A stretch of DNA of 33,587 bases, taken from assembly GCF_004005855.1 (NCBI RefSeq), contig NZ_SACL01000019.1, positions 1 through 33,587 on the forward strand. The letters are read 5' to 3'. A program made the position numbers and the translations under genes. Below, one piece after another: positions 1 to 8,903 of this stretch. Each line of letters begins with the position of its first letter. Positions within the stretch are counted from its first letter, which is position 1. The DNA is from Rhodovarius crocodyli. GTDB taxonomy: Bacteria; Pseudomonadota; Alphaproteobacteria; Acetobacterales; Acetobacteraceae. The notes under the pieces were generated by a model. It saw nothing but the letters and a program-made list of their open reading frames with translations. It was not told the origin of the DNA and made no database searches.

Positions 1-489
1 CGCGGCAGCCTGCCCACCGCCCCGGCAGCCCCGGCCGCCGCGCCCGCGCCACCCCCGCCACCCCCGCCGCCCGACCCGCAGGCGGAGGCCGAGCGCGCCC
101 TGCTGGGCACGCTGCGCGCCCGCCGCGTCGAGCTCGACCGCCGCGCCGAGGAACTGAACCAGCGCGAGTTGCTGATCCAGGCCTCTGAGCAGCGGGTGAC
201 CGCGCGGCTGGAGGAAATGCGCGCCCTGCAGACCCGGCTGGAAGGTGAACTCCGGGCGCGAGATGAGCGCGAGGAGGCAGGAATTCGTCAACTTGTTCGC
301 GTCTATGAATCCATGCGGCCGCGTGATGCGGCCACCATCCTGGATGATCTGGAGATGCCGGTGCTGCTGCAGGTGATCGACCGCATGAGGGAAGCGAAGG
401 CCGCCCCCGTTCTGGCCGCCATGCGCCCCGACCGCGCGCGCGCGGTCACCACCGAACTGTCACGGCTGCGAAGCCGCTCCCCCGACTGA
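1..489 (+). CDS. motE: MotE-like flagellar motility protein, 5'-truncated
   Basis: The reading frame is open from the first base, so the N-terminus lies outside the window. The visible 162 residues begin with an Ala/Pro-rich stretch that includes an uninterrupted run of nine prolines. A charged coiled-coil segment rich in Glu, Arg and Leu follows. The C-terminal block contains [19 protein letters not shown] and ends with [19 protein letters not shown]. This block matches the MgtE-N-like helical region of MotE, a periplasmic chaperone of the stator-associated protein MotC in rhizobia. The usual N-terminal membrane anchor or signal cannot be seen. cheY and cheZ follow directly, which supports a motility role. 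The family call rests on the C-terminal signature; the exact partner here is inferred. Confidence 0.6.
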   Translation, partial: RGSLPTAPAAPAAAPAPPPPPPPPDPQAEAERALLGTLRARRVELDRRAEELNQRELLIQASEQRVTARLEEMRALQTRLEGELRARDEREEAGIRQLVRVYESMRPRDAATILDDLEMPVLLQVIDRMREAKAAPVLAAMRPDRARAVTTELSRLRSRSPD

Positions 490-527
490 GCACACCCACT
501 GACGCTTTGGCCAAGAAGGACCTGCCG

Positions 528-908
528 ATGGACAAGAACACCAACATCCTGATCGTCGATGACTACAAGACGATGCTGCGGATCATCCGCAACCTGCTGA
601 AGCAGCTGGACTTCAACAATGTGGACGAGGCGAGCGACGGCGCCGAGGCGCTGACCAAGCTGCGCGCCGGCAATTTCGGCCTGGTCATCAGCGACTGGAA
701 CATGGAGCCGATGACGGGGCTGGACCTGCTGAAGGAGGTCCGCGCCGATGCCCGGCTGAAGAACCTGCCCTTCATCATGGTCACCGCCGAGAGCAAGACC
801 GAGAACGTGGTCGCGGCCAAGCAGGCGGGCGTGTCCAACTACATCGTGAAGCCCTTCAACGCCGAGACGCTGAAGGAAAAGATCGAGAAGGTGATGGTCC
901 ATGCCTGA
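528..908 (+). CDS. cheY: Chemotaxis response regulator CheY
   Basis: Single-domain receiver of 126 residues with no output domain, as in CheY. The acidic pocket is D11/D12 (LIVDD), the phospho-acceptor is D56 (VISDWN), the switch threonine is T86 (IMVTAE) and the conserved lysine is K108 (IVKPF). The ATG at 528 is preferred over an in-frame TTG at 507 because AAGGA at 516-520 stands 7 nt upstream. When phosphorylated by CheA, CheY binds the flagellar switch protein FliM and changes motor behaviour. Its stop codon overlaps the start of cheZ by 8 nt, so the response regulator and its putative phosphatase are translationally coupled. No cheA is visible in the window. Confidence 0.9.
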   Translation: MDKNTNILIVDDYKTMLRIIRNLLKQLDFNNVDEASDGAEALTKLRAGNFGLVISDWNMEPMTGLDLLKEVRADARLKNLPFIMVTAESKTENVVAAKQAGVSNYIVKPFNAETLKEKIEKVMVHA

Positions 909-1479
909 GACCGCCGATGTGGTGGAGCAGGTGGTGCGCCAGGTGCTGACCAGCATCAACGGCGACCTGACCCCCACCGAGACCCTGCTGCTGGGTGAGC
1001 TGGAGGCGCTGTCCGGTGAGATCGCGCGGGCCAAGCGCGAGATTTCCGCGCTCTCGATCGGCGACATCAAGGACAGCCACATCCCCGTCGCGACCGACGA
1101 GCTGGATGCCGTGCTGGCCCACACCGCCGAGGCCACCAACGAGATCCTGGATTGCTGCGAGAAGCTGGAAAGCCTGGCGCCCTCGCTGCCCGAGGCGCCT
1201 TCGGGCATCGTGAACGACGCGGTGACGCGCATCTATGAGGCCTGCTCCTTCCAGGACATCACCGGCCAGCGCATCGCCAAGGTCGTGACGGCGCTGAAGG
1301 CGATCGAGGGGCGGTTGATGCGCGTGACCGACCGCTTCGGCCATGCGGCCCCGCCGCCCGCCGAGCCGGTGGCCATCACGCCCGAGACCGAGGGGCGCGC
1401 CCTGGCCAACGGCCCGCAGATGCCGGCCAACGCCTCCTCCCAGGCGGAAATCGACAGCCTGCTGGCGAGCTTCGACTGA
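901..1479 (+). CDS. cheZ: CheY-P phosphatase CheZ
   Basis: Mostly helical protein of 192 residues. The CheZ active-site signature reads [12 protein letters not shown]. Its D119 and Q123 correspond by alignment to the Asp and catalytic Gln (D143/Q147) of E. coli CheZ. After a Pro/Ala-rich linker, the C-terminus ends [12 protein letters not shown], which resembles the amphipathic CheY-binding tail of enteric CheZ. CheZ accelerates dephosphorylation of CheY-P and so ends the motor response. The start overlaps the cheY stop by 8 nt. The stop (TGA) shares one base with the next ATG (TGATG). Many alphaproteobacteria use a second CheY as a phosphate sink, so a genuine CheZ beside cheY is informative about this lineage. 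Confidence 0.85.
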   Translation: MPETADVVEQVVRQVLTSINGDLTPTETLLLGELEALSGEIARAKREISALSIGDIKDSHIPVATDELDAVLAHTAEATNEILDCCEKLESLAPSLPEAPSGIVNDAVTRIYEACSFQDITGQRIAKVVTALKAIEGRLMRVTDRFGHAAPPPAEPVAITPETEGRALANGPQMPANASSQAEIDSLLASFD

Positions 1480-4343
1480 TGCGCATTCTGGTGCTGATGT
1501 GCTGCGCCTTGCTGGCCGCCTGGCCGGCGATGGCGGAGCGCATCCGCATCAGAACCGGCGAACACGCGGGCTATGGCCGCGTCGTGTTCGACTGGCCCAG
1601 CGCCCCGCCCTACACGCTGGAACAGCAGGGGCAGACCGTGACCCTGCGCTTCCGTGCGGAGGGCGAGCTGGGCCTGGAGGCGCTGCGCAGCCTGCCCCGC
1701 AACTTCCGCGCCGTGCGCGCCATCGAGGGCGGCATCGAGTTCGAGCTGGCCCCGGGCGCACGGGCGCGGCATTTCCGCAACGGCCCGAAAGTGGCGGTGG
1801 ACGCCGTGGACGGGCCGGTGGAGGCGCAGCCCACCCCTGCGCCCACCCCTGCGCCCACCCCTGCGGCCCGCGCCCAGCCTGCCCCGCGCAGCGCGCCGCC
1901 CGCCGCCGCGCCTGCCCCCGTGGCCGCCGCCGCGCCTGCGCCGGTGGTGGTCCCGGCCTCCGCGCCCGAACCTTCCCCGGTACCCGTCGAGGCGCCGCCG
2001 CCCGCCGCACCTGTCGCCGCCCAGGCCGAACCCGCGCCCCCGCCTCCGGAGCGCCCGGCCGAGCCGCCGCGCGCCGCCGAAACCCAACCCGCGCCGCCGG
2101 CCGCCCCCGGCCCGGCCGCGCCGCGCCGGGACTGGCTGCTGCCCTATCCCGTCGAGACCGGCGCCGCCATGCTGCGCCGGGGCGACACCTGGCTCGCGGT
2201 GTTCGACGCGGCTTCCGAGACCATGCCGGAATCCCTGCTGCGCGCCGGCTGGCGCTACAGCGCGATCCCCGGCGGCTCGCTGCTCACCATCGAGGATGAC
2301 CGCCCCTGGTATCTGCGCCGCAACGGCACGCGCTGGTCCCTGGTGCAGGGGCAGCCGGTGGTGGCCCAGGCGCCGATCCAGGCCATGGCCGATGGTGCCG
2401 GGCCGGGCCAGATGGTGCTGGCGGTGCGCGCGGCCAACCGCAGCCTGTCGGTGCAGGATCCCGTCTCCGGCCTGCCGCTGCTGCTGGGTACGGTGCGGCA
2501 GGATGGCGCGCAGCTGACCCAGCCGCGCCGCTTCGTCGACCTCGGCCTGCTGGAAACCCGGCTGGGCGTGGCCCTGCTGGCCTATTCCGATGCCGTTCTG
2601 CTGCGCCCGGGCCAGGACCGCTTCCTGGTGCAGGGCGACGGCAACTACCGGCTGGTGATGGGTGAGGGCGCCCTGGCCACCCGCAGCGCCGCCGTGCCGC
2701 CGCCCGGCATCTCGCGCAGCTTCGATTTTCCGCAGGGCCCGCTGCCGGACCTGTCGCAACGCCTGCGTGCGCAGCAGGCGGGGATTGCCCAGGCCGCCGC
2801 CCTGTCGCGCGGGGCGCCGCGCCTGGCCGCCGCCGAAACCCTGCTGGCCCTGGGCCAGCCGCAGGAGGCGCAGTCCCTGATCGCCCTGGCGCTGGAACAG
2901 GACCCCATCGTGGCCGCCCAGCCGCGCGCGGCCTGGCTGCTGGGCGCCGCCGCCCTGGCGGCCGGCCGCATCGAGGATGCCGAGAACCTCGGCGCCGACC
3001 CGATATCCGACGAGACCGCCATGTGGCGCGGCCTCTACCTGGCCCAGCGCGGAGAGCCCGCCGCCGCGGCCCCGCTGATCGCGCGCGGCGCGGCGCTGCT
3101 GCCTTCCTACCCCGACGCCCTGCGCCAGCGCCTGCTGCCGCGCGCGGTGGAGGCGCTGGCCGCCGGCGGCCAGCCCGCCATCGCCGATGACCTGCTGCGC
3201 CAGGCCGATGCCGCCATGCCGGGGCTGGAGCTCGGCCGCGCCATGCTGGCCGAGCAGCGCGGCGACCATGCCGCCGCGCTCGATGCCTATGACGCGCTGG
3301 CCCAGGGGCGGGATCGCCGCGTGCGCGCGGAGGCCCTGCGCCGAGCCGCGGAACTGCGCATCGCCAGCGGCGCCCTGCCGCCGCTGGAGGGCGCGCGCGC
3401 CCTGGAACGCACCCTGTTCGCCTGGCGTGAGGGCGATGAGGTCTCCACCCGCCGCCGCATCGCGGAGCTGCGCCGGCGCGGCGGGGACGGGCAGGGCGCC
3501 CTTGCCCTGCTGCGGGAGACGGAGGCGCTGTTCCCCGAAGCCCAGCCCACCTTGCAGCAGGACATGGACGAGGCCTTCCTGGCCACGCTGCGCCAGGAAA
3601 GCGCGGTGAACGCCGTGGCGCTGTACGACGCTTATCCCGAAATGCTGCCGCGCGGCGCGCGCGGCGAGGAAGCGTTGGCCCTGCTGGCCGAACGCATGGT
3701 GTCGCTGGATCTGAGCGACCGCGCCACCGAGATGCTGCGCCAGGCGCTGGACCGGCCCGGCACGGCGCCGCGCCGGGCGGGCATCGGTTCACGGCTGGCG
3801 GCGGTGCGGCTGGCGGAACGGGATGCGGGCGGCGCGCTCTCCGTGCTGTCCGAGACCGAGACGCCGGGCATGGCGCCCGAACTGCGCCAGGAACGCGCCC
3901 TGCTGCGGGCGCGCGCCGAGGTGCAGCGTGGTGCCGATCCGCGCGCCGCCTTCGGCCCGCTGGGCCCGGCCGGCCAGGAGGCCCTGGCCGAGGCGTTGAG
4001 CGACGCGCGTGATTTCGCCGGCGCCGCCGAGGCGCTGGGTCGCGTGCTGGAACGGGACCTGGCCGGCCTGGCCGCCCCTCTCTCCCCCGTGCTGGCGCGC
4101 AAGGTGATCCGCCACGCCGCCCTGCTGGCCCTGGCGGGCGATACGGCGGGGCTGGGCCGCGCGCGCGATGCCCATGCGCCGCTATTGGCGGGCGGCCCCG
4201 CGGAAGCCCCGTTCCGCGTGCTGACGACCGACCCGATCCGGGGCCTGATGGATCTGCCACGGCTTCAGAACGAACTGGAACTCTTCCGGGCTTTGCCCAG
4301 CAGGCTGGAGGGTTTGCGAACGGCGGAGGCCTCGACGCGATAA
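1479..4343 (+). CDS. Large secreted AMIN/TPR-like protein of the motility operon
   Basis: 954 residues. The N-terminus is a clear Sec signal peptide with a likely cut after AMA (about residue 19). Residues about 20-110 form a beta-rich AMIN-like module (RVVFDWP, YTLEQQGQTVTLRF). Residues about 113-215 are an Ala/Pro linker, including a threefold PTPA repeat. A second beta-rich region follows. From about residue 430 to the end there is Ala/Leu-rich helical repeat sequence of tetratricopeptide type (for example ETLLALGQPQEAQSLIALAL). AMIN modules usually bind peptidoglycan or envelope partners and TPRs bind proteins, so an envelope scaffold around the motor is plausible but inferred. The TGATG junction couples it to cheZ. 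I cannot name the gene. Confidence 0.7.
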   Translation: MRILVLMCCALLAAWPAMAERIRIRTGEHAGYGRVVFDWPSAPPYTLEQQGQTVTLRFRAEGELGLEALRSLPRNFRAVRAIEGGIEFELAPGARARHFRNGPKVAVDAVDGPVEAQPTPAPTPAPTPAARAQPAPRSAPPAAAPAPVAAAAPAPVVVPASAPEPSPVPVEAPPPAAPVAAQAEPAPPPPERPAEPPRAAETQPAPPAAPGPAAPRRDWLLPYPVETGAAMLRRGDTWLAVFDAASETMPESLLRAGWRYSAIPGGSLLTIEDDRPWYLRRNGTRWSLVQGQPVVAQAPIQAMADGAGPGQMVLAVRAANRSLSVQDPVSGLPLLLGTVRQDGAQLTQPRRFVDLGLLETRLGVALLAYSDAVLLRPGQDRFLVQGDGNYRLVMGEGALATRSAAVPPPGISRSFDFPQGPLPDLSQRLRAQQAGIAQAAALSRGAPRLAAAETLLALGQPQEAQSLIALALEQDPIVAAQPRAAWLLGAAALAAGRIEDAENLGADPISDETAMWRGLYLAQRGEPAAAAPLIARGAALLPSYPDALRQRLLPRAVEALAAGGQPAIADDLLRQADAAMPGLELGRAMLAEQRGDHAAALDAYDALAQGRDRRVRAEALRRAAELRIASGALPPLEGARALERTLFAWREGDEVSTRRRIAELRRRGGDGQGALALLRETEALFPEAQPTLQQDMDEAFLATLRQESAVNAVALYDAYPEMLPRGARGEEALALLAERMVSLDLSDRATEMLRQALDRPGTAPRRAGIGSRLAAVRLAERDAGGALSVLSETETPGMAPELRQERALLRARAEVQRGADPRAAFGPLGPAGQEALAEALSDARDFAGAAEALGRVLERDLAGLAAPLSPVLARKVIRHAALLALAGDTAGLGRARDAHAPLLAGGPAEAPFRVLTTDPIRGLMDLPRLQNELELFRALPSRLEGLRTAEASTR
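1830..1865 (+). repeat. Three tandem 12-bp repeats in the linker
   Basis: The unit cccacccctgcg occurs three times head to tail with no mismatch and encodes repeated Pro-Thr-Pro-Ala in the linker of the AMIN/TPR protein. The period is a multiple of three, so gain or loss of a unit would keep the frame and only change linker length. Confidence 0.9.
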
Positions 4344-4517
4344 GTCACGCGTGAAACGGGGGTCTGGTCCGCAAAAGTTTTCGCCCCGTCTTGGTAATTT
4401 CACTTGCACCCCCGCCCCCCATGCCTCATATGCCGCGCCGCTGACCTCAATCGAACCGACGGCCACGGTGGCCGCACAGCCGAAGCAAGGTCATCTTCTG
4501 GTTGGAAAGGTGCCCAC
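4344..4517 (+). promoter_or_regulatory. speD upstream region
   Basis: 174-bp gap before speD. Besides the possible terminator at its left end, it holds a perfect 7-bp inverted repeat (4460-4466 / 4468-4474, CGGCCAC and GTGGCCG around one g). The ribosome-binding site GGAAAGG is at 4504-4510. TTGCAC at 4404-4409 could act as a -35 element, but no convincing -10 follows at the right distance. A polyamine-responsive leader is possible; I recognise no known riboswitch. Confidence 0.35.
4355..4389 (+). terminator. Possible terminator after the motility operon
   Basis: Twelve bases after the stop codon, ACGGGG (4356-4361) can pair with CCCCGT (4384-4389). Inside lies a smaller AAAA/TTTT stem at 4373-4381. 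The pairing is imperfect and there is no terminal T run, so this is a weak candidate. Confidence 0.3.
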
Positions 4518-4964
4518 ATGGACGCTCTCCCGCTGGGGATGGTCTCGGATCTGCCGAGCGAAACCCTCACCCCTGTCCACGAGTCCGAAGCGAAGGATTA
4601 CTTCGTCGAGAAGAACGGCGTCCGCTATGCGGGCACGCATCTGATCATCGACCTCTGGGGCGCCACGAACCTGGACGATCCCGCCCATATCGACCGCGTG
4701 CTGCGTGATGCCGCGATCGCGACGGGCGCGACCATCCTGCATGGCCACTTCCACCACTTCTCCCCGAATGGTGGCGTGTCCGGCGTGCTGGTGCTGGCCG
4801 AAAGCCATGTGTCGATCCACAGCTGGCCGGAGCGCAACTACGCCGCCCTGGACATCTTCGTGTGCGGCGCCTGCGACCCGTACAAGACCATTCCGCACCT
4901 GAAGGACGGCTTCTCGCCGGAGCGCATCCAGCTCTCCGAGCACAAGCGCGGCCTGATGGGCTGA
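4518..4964 (+). CDS. speD: S-adenosylmethionine decarboxylase proenzyme SpeD
   Basis: Makes decarboxylated SAM, the aminopropyl donor for spermidine. It is the small bacterial (Thermotoga-type) class, translated as a proenzyme that self-cleaves. The signature AESHVSIHSWPE places cleavage between Glu95 and Ser96, with Ser96 becoming the pyruvoyl group. The processing His lies in VSIHSW and the catalytic Cys in FVCGAC. The 148 residues include about 33 N-terminal residues before the GTHLIIDLWGA core that short SpeD proteins lack. GGAAAGG stands 7 nt before the ATG, which supports this start over farther upstream codons. speE follows, and the two enzymes act in consecutive steps. Confidence 0.93.
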   Translation: MDALPLGMVSDLPSETLTPVHESEAKDYFVEKNGVRYAGTHLIIDLWGATNLDDPAHIDRVLRDAAIATGATILHGHFHHFSPNGGVSGVLVLAESHVSIHSWPERNYAALDIFVCGACDPYKTIPHLKDGFSPERIQLSEHKRGLMG

Positions 4965-4987
4965 GGCTGATCGCCTCCTGAATTCCG

Positions 4988-5011
4988 GGGCCGGGCGGCG
5001 ACGTCCGGCCC
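4988..5011 (+). terminator. Rho-independent terminator between speD and speE
   Basis: A 10-bp stem (4988-4997 with 5002-5011, one G-U pair) is capped by a GCGA tetraloop of the GNRA type and followed at once by TTTT. It lies 24 nt after the speD stop and 27 nt before speE. It would cut transcription between the two genes or set their ratio by partial read-through. Confidence 0.75.
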
Positions 5012-5038
5012 TTTTCGTATCTCCATGCCAGATGACGG

Positions 5039-5908
5039 ATGAATGACATGGCCACTGATTCCTGGGTGAACGAAACCCTCTACGCCGAATGGGGCCAGCG
5101 CTTCCTGGTGAAGCGCGAGCTGGCCCGCGTCCAGTCCGACTTCCAGGACATCATGGTGTTCGAAAGCTACAGCCACGGCCGCGTCATGCTGCTGGACGGC
5201 GTGACCCAGATCACCGAGCGCGACGAGTTCGTGTACCAGGAAATGCTGACCCATGTGCCCCTGCTGGCCCATGGCAAGGCCGAGCGCGTGCTGATCATCG
5301 GCGCGGGTGACGGCGGCGTGCTGCGCCGCGTGCTGCAGCACAAGAACGTCAAGAAGGCCGTCATGGTCGAGATCGACGGCGAAGTGATCCGCCTGGCCAA
5401 GGAGTTCATGCCCGGCATCGCCGGCGACGCATGGAACGACCCGCGCGCCGAGGTGATCGTGGGCGACGGCATCGACTATGTCCGCAAGGCGGCCGATGGC
5501 TCCTTCGACGTCATCATCGTCGACAGCACGGACCCGATCGGCGTGGGTGAGGTGCTGTTCACCGAGGAGTTCTACGCGAATTCCGCCCGCATCCTGTCGG
5601 CCCAGGGGCTGATCGTGAACCAGTGCGGCGTGCCCTTCCAGCAGGCCGATGAGCTGCGCGAGACCAACATCCGCCGCGGCAAGTCCTTCGGCGACACCTG
5701 GGCCTATGTGGCGGCGGTGCCGACCTATGTGGGCGGCTTCATGACGCTGGGCTGGGCCGCGAAGGACAAGGCGCTGCGTTCGGTCGATGTGGAAACCATC
5801 CGCGCCCGCGCCGAGGCGAACGGCATCGCGGGGCTGACCCGCTACTGGACGCCGGAGATCCATGTCGGCGCCTTCAACCTGCCGCCCTACATCTCCGAGA
5901 ACCTGTAA
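5039..5908 (+). CDS. speE: Spermidine synthase (polyamine aminopropyltransferase) SpeE
   Basis: Transfers the aminopropyl group from decarboxylated SAM to putrescine. The 289-residue length is normal for the family. Visible signatures are the N-terminal LLDGVTQITERDEFVYQEML, the nucleotide-binding IIGAGDGGVLR followed by acidic MVEIDGEV, the catalytic-site VDSTDPIG, and YVAAVPTYVGGFMTLGWA. Two in-frame starts are close together (5039 and 5048). Neither has a strong Shine-Dalgarno sequence, and 5039 is kept as the longer option. It sits downstream of speD but beyond a strong hairpin terminator, so it may have its own promoter. The next gene is convergent. Confidence 0.93.
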   Translation: MNDMATDSWVNETLYAEWGQRFLVKRELARVQSDFQDIMVFESYSHGRVMLLDGVTQITERDEFVYQEMLTHVPLLAHGKAERVLIIGAGDGGVLRRVLQHKNVKKAVMVEIDGEVIRLAKEFMPGIAGDAWNDPRAEVIVGDGIDYVRKAADGSFDVIIVDSTDPIGVGEVLFTEEFYANSARILSAQGLIVNQCGVPFQQADELRETNIRRGKSFGDTWAYVAAVPTYVGGFMTLGWAAKDKALRSVDVETIRARAEANGIAGLTRYWTPEIHVGAFNLPPYISENL

Positions 5909-5922
5909 GCATCTCGGCGCGA

Positions 5923-5950
5923 TCGCCGTCGGCCGCATGGCCGGCGGCGA
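5923..5950. terminator. Hairpin between convergent speE and Hpt genes
   Basis: A 12-bp stem (5923-5934 with 5939-5950, one G-U pair) closes a gcat loop and fills the 43-bp gap between two convergent stop codons. It has no T run on either side, so termination by this structure alone is uncertain. Its position fits a bidirectional barrier. Confidence 0.5.
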
Positions 5951-5951
5951 A

Positions 5952-6287
5952 TTACCGCAGCGCGGCCAGTTCGCGCTGCACCGTCTCTTCCTCCGCCAGC
6001 ACGCCGACCATCGCTTCGGTCAGCTCCGGCAGGGGCGACGCCCCGCTCTGCCGCATCAGCGCCCTGGCCATCTTCTCCAGCGTGCAGGCGCCGGTATTGG
6101 CGGCCATGCCGGCAATGGCATGGGCCTCCATCTGGATCGCCTGTCGGTCCCCGGCGGCCATCGCCGCGGACAGGTTGTGCCGCCGCTCGGTCAGATCCTG
6201 CCGCAACAGGTCCACAAAGCGCGGGAAGTCATGCGCGGGCATGATGCCGCGCAGCCACGTGACCCGGTTCTGGTCGAGGGATGGCAT
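5952..6287 (-). CDS. Histidine phosphotransfer (Hpt) domain protein
   Basis: Small all-helical protein of 111 residues consisting of one Hpt domain. The phospho-accepting histidine is H56 in MEAHAIAGMAANTGA, a typical Hpt signature. Hpt proteins relay phosphate from the receiver of a hybrid kinase to a terminal response regulator. The gene lies 54 bp downstream of a hybrid kinase gene on the same strand that lacks its own Hpt domain. The two very probably form one phosphorelay. The terminal regulator is not encoded nearby. Confidence 0.85.
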   Translation of the reverse strand: MPSLDQNRVTWLRGIMPAHDFPRFVDLLRQDLTERRHNLSAAMAAGDRQAIQMEAHAIAGMAANTGACTLEKMARALMRQSGASPLPELTEAMVGVLAEEETVQRELAALR

Positions 6288-6341
6288 GTTCTGGCCGCTC
6301 CTTGTCCCGCCACGCTATGAACCAACGTTGCGGCAAGGAAA

Positions 6342-8903
6342 TCACGTGAAATAATGAGAAGGGCGCCCCAGGGCATTCAGCAGCGGCTGGGTGTCGATGG
6401 GCTTGGACAGATAGTCGTCCATGCCGGCGCCGAAGCATTGTTTCTCATGTGCGGGGCCGATTGCAGCCGTAAGACCGATGATTCGAGTGGACCTGTTGGG
6501 CCCCTGTCCATTGCGGATTGCGCGGGTGGCGGCCAGCCCGTCCATCACGGGCATTTGAACATCCATCAGGATGGCGTCGAACGGCTCCGCCTCCGCCATG
6601 CGGACGGCGATCTCGCCATTGTCGGCGGTCGCGACATCGATTCCCTCGGTCTCCAGCATGCGGCTCAGGACGAACTGGTTCACCTGGTTGTCGTCCACAA
6701 CCAGCACGCGCATGGCGGCCGGCGCCTGGGGTTGCGGCTCGACCGGGGGTTCCGGGCGGCTCATCGCCACCAGCCTGCGGCCGAAGGCATAGCTCAATGC
6801 CTCCCGGATGCGTTCGGGCATGGCGGGCTTGATCAGGATGGCGTCGCACAGCCCGTGCGGCAGCTGCTCCGTGCCGATGGCGCTGGAGGCCAGCAGCACC
6901 AGCCGCAGCGCATGGCCCCATGTCGCGCGGATCCGGGTGGCGATCTCGCTGCCGCGCTGGCCGCCGCTCAACAGCCCGTCCACGATCACGATGCCGAAGG
7001 GTTCCTCCCGGCCATCGGCCTCCCGCAGGGCGGCCACCGCCTCGGCCTCGTTCTCCACCGCCGTCGCCTTCAGCCCCATGCCGCGCAGCTGGGCCACCAG
7101 CACCTCGCGGTTCACCGGCTGGTCCTCGATGACCAGCACGCGCGCGCCGCGCCAGGCCTCGGGCTCCATCGGCTCGGAGGAATCCGGCAGGGCGCCGGCC
7201 CGGATGGTGCAGCGGAAGGTGCTGCCGCCGCCCGGGTTGGGCTCCGCGCTGACGGTGCCGCCCATGCCTTCCGCCAGGCGGCGCGAAATGGCCAGGCCTA
7301 GCCCGGTGCCGCCGAAGCGGCGGCTGGTCGAGGCATCGGCCTGGGTGAAACGCTCGAACAGCTGCTCCACCCCCTCGGCCGGCAGGCCGATGCCGGTGTC
7401 GGAGACGGTGAAGGTCAGCAGCCAGCTGCCCTCTCCTTCCGCGGCGGCGGCGATCCCCACGCGCACGCAGCCTTGCTCGGTGAACTTGATGGCATTGCCG
7501 ACCAGGTTGAGCAGGATCTGCCGCAGGCGCCCGGCATCGCCCAGCACCTGGCGCGGCAGGCCGGGGGCGGTCGTGCCCACCAGCTCCAGATCCTTGGAGG
7601 CAGCCTGGCCGGCCAGCAGCTCGATCACGCTGGTCACCTGCTGCTCGGGCGAGAAGGGCATGCGCTCCAGCAGCACCTCGCCCGCCTCCAGCTTGGAGAA
7701 GTCGAGGATGTCGTTCAGCAGGTGCATCAGGTGGTCGGCGGAGCTGCGGATGGTGCTGGCATAGCGCCGCTGCAGCTGTGTCAGCGGCGTTTCCATCAGC
7801 AGCCCGGACAGGCCGATCACCCCATTCATGGGGGTGCGGATCTCATGGCTCATCAGCGCCAGGAAATCCTCCTTCGCGCGGGAGGCGCCGAGGGCGCGGG
7901 CCTCGCTCAACGCCAGCTGCCGCCCTTGGCGCAGCAGCATGAGGAAGGCGATCAGCGCGATGCCCAGCACCGTGAAGCCCGCCACGATCAGCAGCTGGTC
8001 CTGGCCGCGCACCGGCTCCAGCACCACGGAGCGCGGCTGCGCCACCTCCACCACGATGCCGCCGAGACGGGTGACGGCCAGGCTCGCCACCACGCGCCGG
8101 CCTTCGCTGTCGGTGCCGTTGAAGGACCCGTTCTCGCGCTGCGGCAGGAAATGGGTGAACAGCCAGTTGCCCGGGCGGATCTGGCCGACGCCGGTGGATT
8201 GCCCGTCCGAGCGCGCGATCAGCGTGCCGTCGAAGCGATAGAGCCGGACATCGACGTGAAAGGCATTGGCCATGCGCGCCGCGACGCTGGTCATGTAGTC
8301 GGGGTTGAGCAGCGCCACCGCGGCCCAGGCGCCGCCCTCGGCGTCGCTCGGCAGCGGGATGAGCATGGGAATGCTCCAGTGCCGCCAGGGGCCGGAGGGC
8401 GGCGGCCCTTCCAGCAGCCGCCCGGGCTGGGGCGGCAGGATGGCGGGCGTGCCGTTGCCGGCGCGCATGTCGCGCCCGGCCTCGCCGCGCAAGGCGCCGA
8501 TGTCGAAACGCCTCCCGCGCAGGCGGGGCACATTGGCGGCCAGGATCAGGCCGGTGTCATCCACCAGCATGAAGGCGCGCAGCTGCGCCATTTCACGCGT
8601 CATGGCCGAGATTTCCTCGGCCAGCTCCACCTCGCCGGAGGGGCGGCGCTGCGGTTCGGCCACCAGGGCCAGCAGGCTGGTCGCCTCGATCGCGCGGGAG
8701 ATCTGGTCGGAGATGCCGCCGGCCAGCGCCTGGGTCAGCCGGGCGGCATCCGCCAGTGCGCTCGACTCGCGGCGGGCGTCCTGGGTAACGTAGGTGATGC
8801 CGAGCACCGCGGCGACCAGCGCGATGGCCGCCGATGCGACCACCGCGGCGCGGGTTTCCGTAGGCTTTGCCGCCACGCGGGCCGGTTTGGGAGGGTTGGC
8901 CAT
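6342..8903 (-). CDS. Membrane hybrid sensor histidine kinase with two receiver domains
   Basis: 853 residues. TM1 (about 19-40) and TM2 (304-325) flank a periplasmic sensor of about 260 residues that looks like a Cache/PDC fold ([14 protein letters not shown]). The HisKA domain has H353 ([12 protein letters not shown]). The HATPase domain shows [16 protein letters not shown] and GTGLGLAI. Receiver 1 has D642 ([10 protein letters not shown]) and Lys in ILIKPAM; receiver 2 has D781 ([12 protein letters not shown]). It has no C-terminal Hpt, but an Hpt gene follows on the same strand. The start codon overlaps that of a divergent solute-binding protein gene. The ligand is unknown, and the neighbouring binding protein is a candidate input. 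Confidence 0.9.
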   Translation of the reverse strand: MANPPKPARVAAKPTETRAAVVASAAIALVAAVLGITYVTQDARRESSALADAARLTQALAGGISDQISRAIEATSLLALVAEPQRRPSGEVELAEEISAMTREMAQLRAFMLVDDTGLILAANVPRLRGRRFDIGALRGEAGRDMRAGNGTPAILPPQPGRLLEGPPPSGPWRHWSIPMLIPLPSDAEGGAWAAVALLNPDYMTSVAARMANAFHVDVRLYRFDGTLIARSDGQSTGVGQIRPGNWLFTHFLPQRENGSFNGTDSEGRRVVASLAVTRLGGIVVEVAQPRSVVLEPVRGQDQLLIVAGFTVLGIALIAFLMLLRQGRQLALSEARALGASRAKEDFLALMSHEIRTPMNGVIGLSGLLMETPLTQLQRRYASTIRSSADHLMHLLNDILDFSKLEAGEVLLERMPFSPEQQVTSVIELLAGQAASKDLELVGTTAPGLPRQVLGDAGRLRQILLNLVGNAIKFTEQGCVRVGIAAAAEGEGSWLLTFTVSDTGIGLPAEGVEQLFERFTQADASTSRRFGGTGLGLAISRRLAEGMGGTVSAEPNPGGGSTFRCTIRAGALPDSSEPMEPEAWRGARVLVIEDQPVNREVLVAQLRGMGLKATAVENEAEAVAALREADGREEPFGIVIVDGLLSGGQRGSEIATRIRATWGHALRLVLLASSAIGTEQLPHGLCDAILIKPAMPERIREALSYAFGRRLVAMSRPEPPVEPQPQAPAAMRVLVVDDNQVNQFVLSRMLETEGIDVATADNGEIAVRMAEAEPFDAILMDVQMPVMDGLAATRAIRNGQGPNRSTRIIGLTAAIGPAHEKQCFGAGMDDYLSKPIDTQPLLNALGRPSHYFT

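Noticed and set aside
1233-4260. Minus-strand open frames across cheZ and the AMIN/TPR gene
   Set aside because: Gly/Arg- or Pro/Arg-rich translations reflecting stop-poor GC-rich DNA, with no plausible start context.
4404-4517. Earlier in-frame start for SpeD at 4404
   Set aside because: The start at 4518 has a good GGAAAGG site. The upstream translation shows no family similarity and crosses the leader inverted repeat.
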